This document shows positions 32,301-47,500 of a stretch of DNA of 64,000 bases, piece after piece. This stretch comes from Sanderia malayensis. Its lineage: Eukaryota > Cnidaria > Scyphozoa > Semaeostomeae > Pelagiidae. The stretch lies in NCBI GenBank assembly GCA_013076295.1, contig RQOL01000521.1, positions 248,001 through 312,000 of the forward strand, given 5' to 3'. Numbering within the stretch: position 1 is the stretch's first letter; each line of letters opens with the position of its first letter. Under the pieces are notes generated by a model. It did no database searches, was not told the DNA's origin, and was given only the letters and a program-made list of their open reading frames with translations. The position numbers and the translations under genes were made by a program.

Positions 32301-35300
32301 TGACTTCCCATCTTCTCTTGACTGCCCAGTTTTAACGACTTCCCACTTTTTCTTCACTTCCCACTTTTTCTTCACTTCCCATGTTCTCTTGACTGCCCAG
32401 TTTTAATGACTTCCTACATTTGCTTGGTTCCCACTTTTTCTTGACTTCCCATCTTTTCTTCACTGCCCACTTTTAAAGAATTCCCACTTTTTCTTGATTT
32501 CCCACTTTTTCTTCACTTCCCACTTTTTCTAGACCTCCCACTTTTGATGACTTCCCACTTTTTCTTGACTTCCCATTTTTTCTTCACTGCCCACTTTTAA
32601 AGAGTTCCCACTTTTTCTTGATTTCCCACTTTTTCTTCCCTTCCCACTTTTTATAGACCTCCCACTTTTGATGACTTCCCACTTTTTCTTGACTTTCCAG
32701 TTTATCTTGACTTCCCACTTTTTCTTGACTTCCCATCTTCTCTTGACTGCCCACTTTAAGGACTTCCCACTTTTTCTTGATTTCCCACTTTTTCTTCACT
32801 TCCCACTTTTTCTTGACCTCCCACTTTTGATGATTCCCATTTTTGGTGACTTATCACTTTTTATGAGTTCCTACTTTTCTTCACTTCCCACATTTGCTGA
32901 CTTTCCACTTTTCATGACTTTCCAGTTTTCATGACTTCCCACTTTTGATAACTTCCACGTTAGGTGACTTCAAACATTGGTAAGTTCCAAAGTTTCTTCT
33001 CTTCCCACTTTTTTTTTACTTCAAACTTTTTCTTCACTGCCCACTTTTAAGGATTTCCCATTTTTTCTTGATTTCCCACTTTTGATGACTTCCCACTTTC
33101 GGTGACTTCCCACTTTTGATGACTTCCCACTTGTTCTTGACTTTCCACTTTTTCTTTACTTCTCATCTTCTCTTGACTGCCCAGTTTTAATGACTTCCCC
33201 CTTTTTCTTGATATCCCACTTTTTCTTCACTTCCCATTTTTTCTTGACTTCCCACTTTTGATGACTTCGCACGTTTCCTTGACTTGCCACTTTATCTTTA
33301 CTTGCCCCTTTTTCTTTATTTCCCACTTTTGATGATTCCCATTTTTGGTGATTTCCCACTTTTTATGAGTTCCTACTTTTTCTTGACTTCCAACATTTGC
33401 TGACTTTCCACTTTTCATGACTTTCCAGTTTTCATGACTTCCCACTTTTGATAACTTCCCATTTTCGGGGACTTCCCACTTTTGATGACTTCCCACTTTT
33501 TCTTGTTTTCCACTTTTGATGACCTCCTACGTTTCATGACTTCCAACTTTTGATGACTTCCACGTTAGGTGACTTCAAACATTGGTAAGTTCCAAAGTTC
33601 TCTTCACTTCCCACTTCTTTTTGACTTCCAATTTTTTCTTCACTGCCAACTTTTAAGGACTTGCCATTTTTTCTTGATTTGCCACTTTTGATGACTTCCC
33701 AATTTCGGTGACTTCCCACTTTTGATGACTTCCCACTTTTTCTTGACTTTCCACTTTTTCTTTACTTCTGATCTTCTCTTGACTGCCCAGTTTTAATGAC
33801 TTCTCACTTTTTCTTGATTTCCCACTTTTTCTTCACTTCCCAAATTTTCTTGACTTCCCACTTTTGATGACTTCGCACGTTTCCTTGACTTTCCACTTTA
33901 TCTTTACTTGCCCCTTCTTTCTTATTTCCCGCTTTTTATGATTCTCATTTTTGGTGACTTCCAAATTTTTCTTGAAATCCTATTTTTGGTGATTTCCCAA
34001 TTTTTATAAGTTCCCACTTTTTCTTCCCTTCCCATGTTCTCTTGACTGCCCAGTTTTAATGACTTCCTACATTTGCTTGGTTTCCCACTTTTTCTTGACT
34101 TCCCATTTTTTCCTGACTTCCCACGTTCGATGACTTCCAACTTTTGATGACTTCCCACTTATTCTTGGCTTCCCATTTTCTCTTCACCGCCCACTTTAAT
34201 GACTTCCAACTTTTGATGACTTCCCACTTTTTCTTGAAATCCCAATTTTTGTGACTTCCCACTTTTCATGAGTTCCCACTCTTTGTTCACTACCCACTTT
34301 TTCTCTACTTCCCATCTTCTCTTGACTGCCCAGTTTTAATGACTTCCAATTTTTGCTTGATTTCCCACTTTTTCTTGACTTCCCACTTTTGATGACTTCC
34401 CACTTTTTCCTGACTTTCCACTTTATTTTGACTTCCCACTTTTTCTTGACTTACCATCTTCTCTTGACTGCCCAGTTTTAACGACTTCCCACTTTTTCTT
34501 CACTTCCCACTTTTTCTTTACTTCCCACCTTCTCTTGACTGCCCAGTTTTAATGACTTGCCACTTTTGCTTGATTTTCCATTTTTTCCTGACTGCCCACT
34601 TTTTCTTCACTTCCCAAATTTTCTTGACTTCCCACTTTTGATGACTTCCCACTTTTTCTTGACTTTCCACTTTTTCTTTACTTTTGATCTTCTCTTGACT
34701 GCCCAGTTTTAATGACTTCTCACTTTTTCTTGATTTCCCACTTTTTCTTCACTTCCCACATTTTCTTGACTTCCCACTTTTGATGACTTCGCACGTTTCC
34801 TTGACTTTCCACTTTATCTTTACTTGCCCCTTTTTCTTTATTTCCCACTTTTTATGATTCTCATTTTTGGTGACTTCCATATTTTTTTGAAATCCCATTT
34901 TTGCTGATTTCCCAATTTTTATAAGTTCCCACTTTTTCTTCCCTTCCCATGTTCTCTTGACTGCCCAGTTTTAATGACTTCCTACATTTGCTTGGTTTCC
35001 CACTTTTTTTTGACTTCCCACTTTTTCCTGACTTCCCACGTTCGATGACTTCCAACTTTTGATGACTTCCCACTTATTCTTGGCTTCCCATTTTCTCTTC
35101 ACCGCCCACTTTAATGACTTCCAACTTTTGATGACTTCCCACTTTTTCTTGAAATCCCATTTTTTGTGACTTCCCATTTTTCATGAGTTCCCACTCTTTG
35201 TTCACTACCCAATTTTTCTCTACTTCCCATCTTCTCTTGACTGCCCAGTTTTAATGACTTCCAATTTTTGCTTGACTTCCCACTTTTTCTTGACTTCCCA

Positions 35301-35805
35301 CTTTTTCTTGACTTCCCACCTTTGATGATTTTCAACTTTTTCTTGACTTTCTACTCTATCCTGACTTTCCACTTTTTCTTGACTTCCCATTTTCTTATGA
35401 CTGCCCAGTTTTAAAGACTTCCCACTTTTTCCTGTTTTCCCACTTTTTCTTGACTTCCCACTTTTTCTAGACTTCCCACTTTTGATGACTTCCCACTTTT
35501 TCTTGACTTTCCACTTTATTTTGACTTCCCACTTTTCTTGACTTCCCATCTTCTCTTGACTGCCCAGTTTTAACGACTTCCCACTTTTTCTTCACTTCCC
35601 ACTTTTTCTTCACTTCCCATGTTCTCTTGACTGCCCAGTTTTAATGACTTCCTACATTTGCTTGGTTTCCCACTTTTTCTTGACTTCCCATCTTTTCTTC
35701 ACTGCCCACTTTTAAAGAATTCCCACTTTTTCTTGATTTCCCACTTTTTCTTCACTTCCCACTTTTTCTAGACCTCCCACTTTTGATGACTTCCCACTTT
35801 TTCTT
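29330..35805. repeat. Kilobase tandem duplication in satellite, period 3234 bp
   Basis: Two adjacent copies of about 3.23 kb meet near 32568. Landmarks repeat at a 3234-bp offset, for example the ACGTTAGG anchors at 29723 and 32957, and the rare variant ACTTTTTATAGACC at 29411 and 32645. Later landmarks drift by a few bases because of small indels. At the junction the expected TTTCCAGTTTATC monomer is replaced by one from the start of the unit, as expected from unequal exchange between misaligned monomers. Confidence 0.85.
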
Positions 35806-37359
35806 GACTTTCCAGTTTATCTTGACTTCCCACTTTTTCTTGACTTCCCATCTTCTCTTGACTGCCCACTTTTAAGGACTTCCCATTTTTTCTTGATTTC
35901 CCACTTTTGATGACTTCCCACTTTCGGTGACTTCCCACTTTTGATGACTTCCCACTTGTTCTTGACTTTCCACTTTTTCTTTACTTCTCATCTTCTCTTG
36001 ACTGCCCAGTTTTAATGACTTCCCCCTTTTTCTTGATATCCCACTTTTTCTTCACTTCCCACTTTTTCTTGACTTCCCACTTTGATGACTTCGCACGTTT
36101 CCTTGACTTTCCACTTTATCTTTACTTGCCCCTTTTTCTTTATTTCCCACTTTTGATGATTCCCATTTTTGGTGATTTCCCACTTTTTATGAGTTCCTAC
36201 TTTTTCTTGACTTCCCACATTTGCTGAATTTCCACTTTTCATGACTTTCCAGTTTTCATGACTTCCCGCTTTTGATAACTTCCACGTTAGGTGACTTCAA
36301 ACATTGGTAAGTTCCAAAGTTTCTTCACTTCCCACTTTTTTTTACTTCAAACTTTTTGTTCACTGCCCACTTTTAAGGACTTCCCATTTTTTCTTGATTT
36401 CCCACTTTTGATGACTTCCCACTTTCGGTGACTTCCCACTTTTGATGACTTCCCACTTGTTCTTGACTTTCCACTTTTTTTTTACTTCTCATCTTCACTT
36501 GACTGCCCAGTTTTAATGACTTCCCCCTTTTTCTTGATATGCCACTTTTTCTTCACTTCCCATTTTTTCTTGACTTCCCACTTTTGATGACTTCGCACGT
36601 TTCCTTGACTTGCCACTTTATCTTTACTTGCCCCTTTTTCTTTATTTCCCACTTTTGATGATTCCCATTTTTGGTGATTTCCCACTTTTTATGAGTTCCT
36701 ACTTTTTCTTGACTTCCAACATTTGCTGACTTTCCACTTTTCATGACTTTCCAGTTTTCATGACTTCCCACTTTTGATAACTTCCCATTTTCGGGGACTT
36801 CCCACTTTTGATGACTTCCCACTTTTTCTTGTTTTCCACTTTTGATGACCTCCTACGTTTCATGATTTCCAACTTTTGATGACTTCCACGTTAGGTGACT
36901 TCAAACATTGGTAAGTTCCAAAGTTCTTTTCACTTCCCACTTCTTTTTGACTTCCAATTTTTTCTTCACTGCCAACTTTTAAGGACTTCCCATTTTTTCT
37001 TGATTTGCCACTTTTGATGACTTCCCAATTTCGGTGACTTCCCACTTCTGATGACTTCCCACTTTTTCTTGACTTTCCATTTTTTCTTTACTTCTGATCT
37101 TCTCTTGACTGCCCAGTTTTAATGACTTCTCACTTTTTCTTGATTTCCCACTTTTTCTTCACTTCCCACATTTTCTTGACTTCCCACTTTTGATGACTTC
37201 GCACGTTTCCTTGACTTTCCACTTTATCTTTACTTGCCCCTTTTTCTTTATTTCCCGCTTTTTATGATTCTCATTTTTGGTGACTTCCAAATTTTTCTTG
37301 AAATCCCATTCTTGATGATTTCCCAATTTTTATAAGTTCCCACTTTTTCTTCCCTTCCC

Positions 37360-40300
37360 ATGTTCTCTTGACTGCCCAGTTTTAATGACTTCCTACATTT
37401 GCTTGGTTTCCCACTTTTTCTTGACTTCCCATTTTTTCCTGACATCCCACGTTCGATGACTTCCAACTTTTGATGACTTCCCACTTATTCTTGGCTTCCC
37501 ATTTTCTCTTCACCGCCCACTTTAATGACTTCCAACTTTTGATGACTTCCCATTTTTTCTTGAAATCCCATTTTTTGTGACTTCCCACTTTTCATGAGTT
37601 CCCACTCTTTGTTCACTACCCACTTTTTCTCTACTTCCCATCTTCTCTTGACTGCCCAGTTTTAATGACTTCCAATTTTTGCTTGATTGCCCACTTTTTC
37701 TTGACTTCCCACTTTTTCTTGACTTCCCACTTTTGATGACTTCCCACTTTTTCTTGACTTTCCACTTTATTTTGACTTCCCACTTTTTCCTGACTTCCCA
37801 TCTTCTCTTGACTGCCCAGTTTTAACGACTTCCCACTTTTTCTTCACTTCCCACTTTTTCTTTACTTCCCACCTTCTCTTGACTGCCCAGTTTTAATGAC
37901 TTGCCACTTTTGCTTGATTTTCCATTTTTTCCTGACTGCCCACTTTTTCTTGACTTCCCACATTTGCTGACTTTCCACTTTTCATGACTTCCCAGTTTTC
38001 ATGACTTCCCACTTTTGATAACTTCCCATTTTCGGGACTTCCCACTTTTGATGACTTCCCACTTTTTCTTGTTTTCCCACTTTTGATGACCTCCTACGTT
38101 TCATGACTTCCCACTTTTGATGACTTCCACGTTAGTTGACTTCAAACATTGGTAAGTTCCAAAGTTTTCTTTACTTCCCACTTTTTGTTGACTTTCCATT
38201 TTTTTCTGACTTCCCACGTTCGATGACTTCCAATTTTTAATGACTTCCCACTTATTCTTGGCTTCCCACTTTTTCTTGACTTCCCACTTTTGATGATTTT
38301 CAACTTTTTTATGACTTTCTACTCTATCTCGACTTTCCACTTTTTCTTGACTTCCCATCTTCTCTTGACTGCCCAGTTTTAATGACTTCCCACTTTTTCT
38401 TGTTTTCCCACCTTTGATTACTTCCAACTTTTCATGACTTCCCACTTTTGATAACTTCCCACTTTCGGTGACTTCCCACTTTTGATGACTTCCCACTTTT
38501 TCTTGTTTTCCAACTTTTGATGAACTCCCTCTTTTCATGACTTCCCACTTTTGATGATTTCCACGATAGGTGTCTTCAAACTTTGGTAACTTCCAAAGTT
38601 TTCTTCACTTCCCACTTTTTCTTGACTTCCCATTTTTTCTTCACTGCCCACTTTTAAAGAGTTCCCACTTTTTCTTGATTTCCCACTTTTTCTTCACTTC
38701 CCACTTTTTCTAGACCTCCCACTTTTGATGACTTCCCACTTTTTCTTGACTTTCCAGTTTATCTTGACTTCCCACTTTTTCTTGACTTCCCATCTTCTCT
38801 TGACTGCCCACTTTTAAGGACTTCCCATTTTTTCTTGATTTCCCACTTTTGATGACTTCCCACTTTCGGTGACTTCCAACTTTTGATGACTTCCCACTTG
38901 TTCTTGACTTTCCACTTTTTCTTTACTTCTCATCTTCTCTTGACTGCCCAGTTTAATGACCTCCCCCTTTTTCTTGATATCCCACTTTTTCTTCACTTCC
39001 CACTTTTTCTTGACTTCCCATTTTTGATGACTTCGCACGTTTCCTTGACTTTCCACTTTATCTTTACTTGCCCCTTTTTCTTTATTTCCCACTTTTGATG
39101 ATTCCCATTTTTGGTGATTTCCCACTTTTTATGAGTTCCTACTTTTTCTTGACTTCCCACATTTGCTGACTTTCCACTTTTCATGACTTTCCAGTTTTCA
39201 TGACTTCCCACTTTTGATAACTTCCACGTTAGGTGACTTCAAACATTGGTAAGTTCCAAAGTTTCTTCACTTCCCACATTTTTTTTACTTCAAACTTTTT
39301 CTTCATTGCCCACTTTTAAGGATTTCCCATTTTTTCTTGATTTCCCACTTTTGATGACTTCCCACTTTCGGTGACTTCCAACTTTTGATGACTTCCCACT
39401 TGTTCTTGACTTTCCACTTTTTCTTTACTTCTCATCTTCTCTTGACTGCCCAGTTTTAATGACTTCCCCCTTTTTCTTGATATCCCACTTTTTCTTCACT
39501 TCCCATTTATTCTTCACTTCCCACTTTTGATGACTTCGCACGTTTCCTTGACTTGCCACTTTATCTTTACTTGCCCCTTTTTCTTTATTTCCCACTTTTG
39601 ATGATTCCCATTTTTGGTGATTTTCCACTTTTTATGAGTTCCTACTTTTTCTTGACTTCCAACATTAGCTGACTTTCCACTTTTCATGACTTTCCAGTTT
39701 TCATGACTTCCCACTTTTGATAACTTCCCATTTTCGGGGACTTCCCACTTTTGATGATTTCCCACTTTTTCTTGTTTTCCACTTTTGATGACCTCCTACG
39801 TTTCATGACTTCCAACTTTTGATGACTTCCACGTTAGGTGACTTCAAACATTGGTAAGTTCCAAAGTTCTCTTCACTTCCCACTTCTTTTTGACTTCCAA
39901 TTTTTTCTTCACTGCCAACTTTTAAGGACTTCCCATTTTTTCTTGATTTGCCACTTTTGATGACTTCCCAATTTCGGTGACTTCCCACTTTTGATGACTT
40001 CCCACTTTTTCTTGACTTTCCACTTTTTTTTTACTTCTGATCTTCTCTTGACTGCCCAGTTTTAATGACTTCTCACTTTTTCTTGATTTCCCACTTTTTC
40101 TTCACTTCCCACATGTTCTTGACTTCCCACTTTTGATGACTTCGCACGTTTCCTTGATTTTCCACTTTATCTTTACTTGCCCCTTTTTCTCTATTTCCCG
40201 CTTTTTATGATTCTCATTTTTGGTGACTTCCAAATTTTTCTTGAAATCCCATTTTTGGTGATTTCCCAATTTTTATAAGTTCCCACTTTTTCTTCCCTTC

Positions 40301-43300
40301 CCATGTTCTCTTGACTGCCCAGTTTTAATGACTTCCTACATTTGCTTGGTTTCCCACTTTTTCTTGACTTCCCATTTTTTCCTGACTTCCCACGTTCGAT
40401 GACTTCCAACTTTTGATGACTTCCCACTTATTCTTGGCTTCCCATTTTCTCTTCACCGCCCACTTTAATGACTTCCAACTTTTGATGACTTCCCACTTTT
40501 TCTTGAAATCCCAATTTTTGTGACTTCCCACTTTTCATGAGTTCCCACTCTTTGTTCACTACCCACTTTTTCTCTACTTCCCATCTTCTCTTGACTGCCC
40601 AGTTTTAATGACTTCCACTTTTTGCTTGATTTCCCACTTTTTCTTGACTTCCCACTTTTTCTTGACTTCCCACCTTTGATGATTTTCAACTTTTTCTTGA
40701 CTTTCTACTCTATCCTGACTTTCCACTTGTTCTTGACTTCCCATCTTCTCTTGACTGCCCAGTTTTAAAGACTTCCACTTTTTCTTGTTTTCCCACTTTT
40801 TCTTGACTTCCCACTTTTTCTAGACTTCCCACTTTTGATGACTTCCCACTTTTTCTTGACTTTCCACTTTATTTTGACTTCCCACTTTTTCTTGACTTCC
40901 CATCTTCTCTTGACTGCCCAGTTTTAACGACTTCCCACTTTTTCTTCACTTCCCACTTTTTCTTCACTTCCCATGTTCTCTTGACTGCCCAGTTTTAATG
41001 ACTTCCTACATTTGCTTGGTTTCCCACTTTTGCTTGACTTCCCACTTTTTCCTGACTTCCCACGTTCGATGACTTCCAACTTTTGATGACTTCCCACTTA
41101 TTCTTGGCTTCCCATTTTCTCTTCACCGCCCACTTTAATGACTTCCAACTTTTGATGACTTCCCATTTTTTCTTGAAATCCCATTTTTTGTGACTTCCCA
41201 CTTTTCATGAGTTCCCACTCTTTGTTCACTACCCACTTTTTCTCTACTTCCCATCTGCTCTTGACTGCCCAGTTTTAATGACTTCCAATTTTTGCTTGAT
41301 TGCCCACTTTTTCTTGACTTCCCACTTTTTCTTGACTTCCCACTTTTGATGACTTCCCACTTTTTCTTGACTTTCCACTTTATTTTGACTTCCCACTTTT
41401 TCCTGACTTCCCATCTTCTCTTGACTGCCCAGTTTTAACGACTTCCCACTTTTTCTTCACTTCCCACTTTTTCTTTACTTCCCACCTTCTCTTGACTGCC
41501 CAGTTTTAATGACTTGCCACTTTTGCTTGATTTTCCATTTTTTCCTGACTGCCCACTTTTTCTTGACTTCCCACATTTGCTGACTTTCCACTTTTCATGA
41601 CTTCCCAGTTTTCATGACTTCCCACTTTTGATAACTTCCCATTTTCGGGGACTTCCCACTTTTGATGACTTCCCACTTTTTCTTGTTTTCCCACTTTTGA
41701 TGACCTCCTACGTTTCATGACTTCCCACTTTTGATGACTTCCACGTTAGGTGACTTCAAACATTGGTAAGTTCCAAAGTTTTCTTTACTTCCCACTTTTT
41801 GTTGACTTTCCATTTTTTTCTGACTTCCCACGTTCGATGACTTCCAATTTTTAATGACTTCCCACTTATTCTTGGCTTCCCACTTTTTCTTGACTTCCCA
41901 CTTTTGATGATTTTCAACTTTTTTATGACTTTCTACTCTATCTCGACTTTCCACTTTTTCTTGACTTCCCATCTTCTCTTGACTGCCCAGTTTTAATGAC
42001 TTCCCACTTTTTCTTGTTTTCCCACCTTTGATTACTTCCAACTTTTCATGACTTCCCACTTTTGATAACTTCCCACTTTCGGTGACTTCCCACTTTTGAT
42101 GACTTCCCACTTTTTCTTGTTTTCCAACTTTTGATGAACTCCCTCTTTTCATGACTTCCCACTTTTGATGATTTCCACGATAGGTGTCTTCAAACTTTGG
42201 TAACTTCCAAAGTTTTCTTCACTTCCCACTTTTTCTTGACTTCCCATTTTTTCTTCACTGCCCACTTTTAAAGAGTTCCCACTTTTTCTTGATTTCCCAC
42301 TTTTTCTTCACTTCCCACTTTTTCTAGACCTCCCACTTTTGATGACTTCCCACTTTTTCTTGACTTTCCAGTTTATCTTGACTTCCCACTTTTTCTTGAC
42401 TTCCCATCTTCTCTTGACTGCCCACTTTTAAGGACTTCCCATTTTTTCTTGATTTCCCACTTTTGATGACTTCCCACTTTCGGTGACTTCCCACTTTTGA
42501 TGACTTCCCACTTGTTCTTGACTTTCCACTTTTTCTTTACTTCTCATCTTCTCTTGACTGCCCAGTTTAATGACCTCCCCCTTTTTCTTGATATCCCACT
42601 TTTTCTTCACTTCCCACTTTTTCTTGACTTCCCATTTTTGATGACTTCGCACGTTTCCTTGACTTTCCACTTTATCTTTACTTGCCCCTTTTTCTTTATT
42701 TCCCACTTTTGATGATTCCCATTTTTGGTGATTTCCCACTTTTTATGAGTTCCTACTTTTTCTTGACTTCCCACATTTGCTGACTTTCCACTTTTCATGA
42801 CTTTCCAGTTTTCATGACTTCCCACTTTTGATAACTTCCACGTTAGGTGACTTCAAACATTGGTAAGTTCCAAAGTTTCTTCACTTCCCACATTTTTTTA
42901 ACTTCAAACTTTTTCTTCATTGCCCACTTTTAAGGATTTCCCATTTTTTCTTGATTTCCCACTTTTGATGACTTCCCACTTTCGGTGACTTCCAACTTTT
43001 GATGACTTCCCACTTGTTCTTGACTTTCCACTTTTTCTTTACTTCTCATCTTCTCTTGACTGCCCAGTTTTAATGACTTCCCCCTTTTTCTTGATATCCC
43101 ACTTTTTCTTCACTTCCCATTTATTCTTCACTTCCCACTTTTGATGACTTCGCACGTTTCCTTGACTTGCCACTTTATCTTTACTTGCCCCTTTTTCTTT
43201 ATTTCCCACTTTTGATGATTCCCATTTTTGGTGATTTCCCACTTTTTATGAGTTCCTACTTTTTCTTGACTTCCAACATTAGCTGACTTTCCACTTTTCA

Positions 43301-44590
43301 TGACTTTCCAGTTTTCATGACTTCCCACTTTTGATAACTTCCCATTTTCGGGGACTTCCCACTTTTGATGATTTCCCACTTTTTCTTGTTTTCCACTTTT
43401 GATGACCTCCTACGTTTCATGACTTCCAACTTTTGATGACTTCCACGTTAGGTGACTTCAAACATTGGTAAGTTCCAAAGTTCTCTTCACTTCCCACTTC
43501 TTTTTGACTTCCAATTTTTTCTTCACTGCCAACTTTTAAGGACTTCCCATTTTTTCTTGATTTGCCACTTTTGATGACTTCCCAATTTCGGTGACTTCCC
43601 ACTTTTGATGACTTCCCACTTTTTCTTGACTTTCCACTTTTTTTTTACTTCTGATCTTCTCTTGACTGCCCAGTTTTAATGACTTCTCACTTTTTCTTGA
43701 TTTCCCACTTTTTCTTCACTTCCCACATGTTCTTGACTTCCCACTTTTGATGACTTCGCACGTTTCCTTGATTTTCCACTTTATCTTTACTTGCCCCTTT
43801 TTCTCTATTTCCCGCTTTTTATGATTCTCATTTTTGGTGACTTCCAAATTTTTCTTGAAATCCCATTTTTGGTGATTTCCCAATTTTTATAAGTTCCCAC
43901 TTTTTCTTCCCTTCCCATGTTCTCTTGACTGCCCAGTTTTAATGACTTCCTACATTTGCTTGGTTTCCCACTTTTTCTTGACTTCCCATTTTTTCCTGAC
44001 TTCCCACGTTCGATGACTTCCAACTTTTGATGACTTCCCACTTATTCTTGGCTTCCCATTTTCTCTTCACCGCCCACTTTAATGACTTCCAACTTTTGAT
44101 GACTTCCCACTTTTTCTTGAAATCCCAATTTTTGTGACTTCCCACTTTTCATGAGTTCCCACTCTTTGTTCACTACCCACTTTTTCTCTACTTCCCATCT
44201 TCTCTTGACTGCCCAGTTTTAATGACTTCCACTTTTTGCTTGATTTCCCACTTTTTCTTGACTTCCCACTTTTTCTTGACTTCCCACCTTTGATGATTTT
44301 CAACTTTTTCTTGACTTTCTACTCTATCCTGACTTTCCACTTGTTCTTGACTTCCCATCTTCTCTTGACTGCCCAGTTTTAAAGACTTCCCACTTTTTCT
44401 TGTTTTCCCACTTTTTCTTGACTTCCCACTTTTTCTAGACTTCCCACTTTTGATGACTTCCCACTTTTTCTTGACTTTCCACTTTATTTTGACTTCCCAC
44501 TTTTTCTTGACTTCCCATCTTCTCTTGACTGCCCAGTTTTAACGACTTCCCACTTTTTCTTCACTTCCCACTTTTTCTTCACTTCCCATG
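37360..44590. repeat. Kilobase tandem duplication in satellite, period 3614 bp
   Basis: Two copies of about 3.6 kb lie in tandem. Landmarks repeat at 3613-3615 bp, for example the ACGATAGG anchors at 38563 and 42177. The copies are nearly identical over hundreds of bases. Similarity continues for some distance beyond 44590, so a partial third copy may follow. Exact edges cannot be set by eye in repetitive sequence. Confidence 0.85.
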
Positions 44591-47500
44591 TTCTCTTGAC
44601 TGCCCAGTTTTAATGACTTCCTACATTTGCTTGGTTTCCCACTTTTGCTTGACTTCCCACTTTTTCCTGACTTCCCACGTTCGATGACTTCCAACTTTTG
44701 ATGACTTCCCACTTATTCTTGGCTTCCCATTTTCTCTTCACCGCCCACTTTAATGACTTCCAGCTTTTGATGACTTCCCATTTTTTCTTGAAATCACATT
44801 TTTTGTGACTTCCCACTTTTCATGAATTCCCACTCTTTGTTCACTACCCACTTTTTCTCTACTTCCCATCTTCTCTTGACTGCCCAGTTTTAATGACTTC
44901 CATTTTTTGCTTGATTTCCCACTTTTTCTTGACTTCCCACCTTTGATGACTTCCCACTTTTTCTTGACTTTCCACTTTATTTTGACTTCCCACTTTTTCT
45001 TGACTTCCCATCTTCTCTTGACTGCCCAGTTTTAACGACTTCCCACTTTTTCTTCACTTCCCACTTTTTCTTTACTTCCAACCTTCTCTTGACTGCCCAG
45101 TTTTAATGACTTGCCACTTTTGCTTGATTTTCCATTTTTTCCTGACTGCCCACTTTTTCTTGACTTCCCACATTTGATGACTTCCCACTTTTGATGACTT
45201 CCCACTTTTTCTTGTTTTCCAACTTTTGATGACCTCCCTCTTTTCATGACTTCCCACTTTTGATGATTTCCACGATAGGTGTCTTCAAACTTTGGTAACT
45301 TCCAAAGTTTTCTTCACTTCCCACTTTTTCCTGACTTCCCATTTTTTCTTCACTGCCCACTTTTAAAGAGTTCCCACTTTTTCTTGATTTCCCACTTTTT
45401 CTTCACTTCCCACTTTTTCTAGACCTCCCACTTTTGATGACTTCCCACTTTTTCTTGACTTTCCAGTTTATCTTGACTTCCCACTTTTTCGTCACTTCCC
45501 ATCTTCTCTTGACTGCCCAGTTTTAACGACTTCCCACTTTTTCTTCACTTCCCACTTTTTCTTTACTTCCCACCTTCTCTTGACTGCCCAGTTTTAATGA
45601 CTTGCCACTTTTGCTTGATTTTCCATTTTTTCCTGACTGCCCACTTTTTCTTGACCTCCCACATTTGCTGACTTTCCACTTTTCATGACTTCCCAGTTTT
45701 CATGACTTCCCACTTCTGATAACTTCCCATTTTCGGGGACTTCCCACTTTTGATGACTTCCCACTTTTTCTTGTTTTCCCACTTTTGATGATTTTGAACT
45801 TTTTTATGACTTTCTACTCTATCTTGACTTTCCACTTTTTCTTGACTTCCCATCTTCTCTTGACTGCCCAGTTTTAATGACTTCCCACTTTTTCTTGTTT
45901 TCCCACTTTTGATTACTTCCCACTTTTCATGACTTCCACTTTTGATAACTTCCCACTTTCGGTGACTTCCCACTTTTGATGACTTCCCACTTTTTCTTGT
46001 TTTCCAACTTTTGATGACCTCCCTCTTTTCATGACTTCCAACTTTTGATGATTTCCACGATAGGTGTCTTCAAACTTTGGTAACTTCCAAAGTTTTCTTC
46101 ACTTCCCAGTTTTTCTTGACTTCCCATTTTTTCTTCACTGCCCACTTTTAAAGAGTTCCCACTTTTTCTTGATTTCCCACTTTTTCTTCACTTCCCACTT
46201 TTTCTAGACCTCCCACTTTTGATGACTTCCCACTTTTTCTTGACTTTCCAGTTTATCTTGACTTCCCACTTTTTCTTGACTTCCCATCTTCTCTTGACTG
46301 CCCACTTTTAAGGACTTCCCATTTTTTCTTGATTTCCCACTTTTGATGACTTCCCACTTTCGGTGACTTCCCACTTTTGATGACTTCCTACTTGTTCTTG
46401 ACTTTCCACTTTTTCTTTACTTCTCATCTTCTCTTGACTGCCCAGTTTTAATGACTTCCCCCTTTTTCTTCATATCCCACTTTTTTTTCACTTCCCACTT
46501 TTTCTTGACTTCCCACTTTTGATGACTTCGCACGTTTCCTTGACTTTCCACTTTATCTTTACTTGCCCCTTTTTCTTTACTTCCCACTTTTGATGATTCC
46601 CATTTTTGGTGATTTCCCACTTTTTATGAGTTCCTACTTTTTCTTGACTTCCCACATTTGCTGACTTTCCACTTTTCATGACTTTCCAGTTTTCATGACT
46701 TCCCACTTTTGATAACTTCCACGTTAGGTGACTTCAAACATTGGTAAGTTCCAAAGTTCTCTTCACTTCCCACTTCTTTTTGACTTCCAATTTTTTCTTC
46801 ACTGCCAACTTTTAAGGACTTCCCATTTTTTCTTGATTTCCCACTTTTGATGACTTCCCACTTTCGGTGACTTCCCACTTTTGATGACTTCCTACTTTTT
46901 CTTGACTTTCCACTTTTTCTTTACTTCTGATCTTCTCTTGACTGCCCAGTTTTAATGACTTCTCACTTTTTCTTGATTTCCCACTTTTTCTTCACTTCCC
47001 ACATTTTCTTGACTTCCCACTTTTGATGACTTCGCACGTTTCCTTGATTTTCCACTTTATCTTTACTTGCCCCTTTTTCTTTATTTCCCGCTTTTTATGA
47101 TTCTCATTTTTGGTGACTTCCAAATTTTTCTTGAAATCCCATTTTTGGTGATTTCCCAATTTTTATAAGTTCCCACTTTTTCTTCCCTTCCCATGTTCTC
47201 TTGACTGCCCAGTTTTAATGACTTCCTACATTTGCTTGATTTCCCACTTTTTCTTGACTTCCCACTTTTTCCTGACTTCCCACGTTCGATGACTTCCAAC
47301 TTTTGATGACTTCCCACTTATTCTTGGCTTCCCATTTTCTCTTCACCGCCCACTTTAATGACTTCCAACTTTTGATGACTTCCCATATTTTCTTGAAATC
47401 ACATTTTTTGTGACTTCCCACTTTTCATGAGTTCCCACTCTTTGTTCACTACCCACTTTTTCTCTACTTCCCATCTTCTCTTGACTGCCCAGTTTTAATG

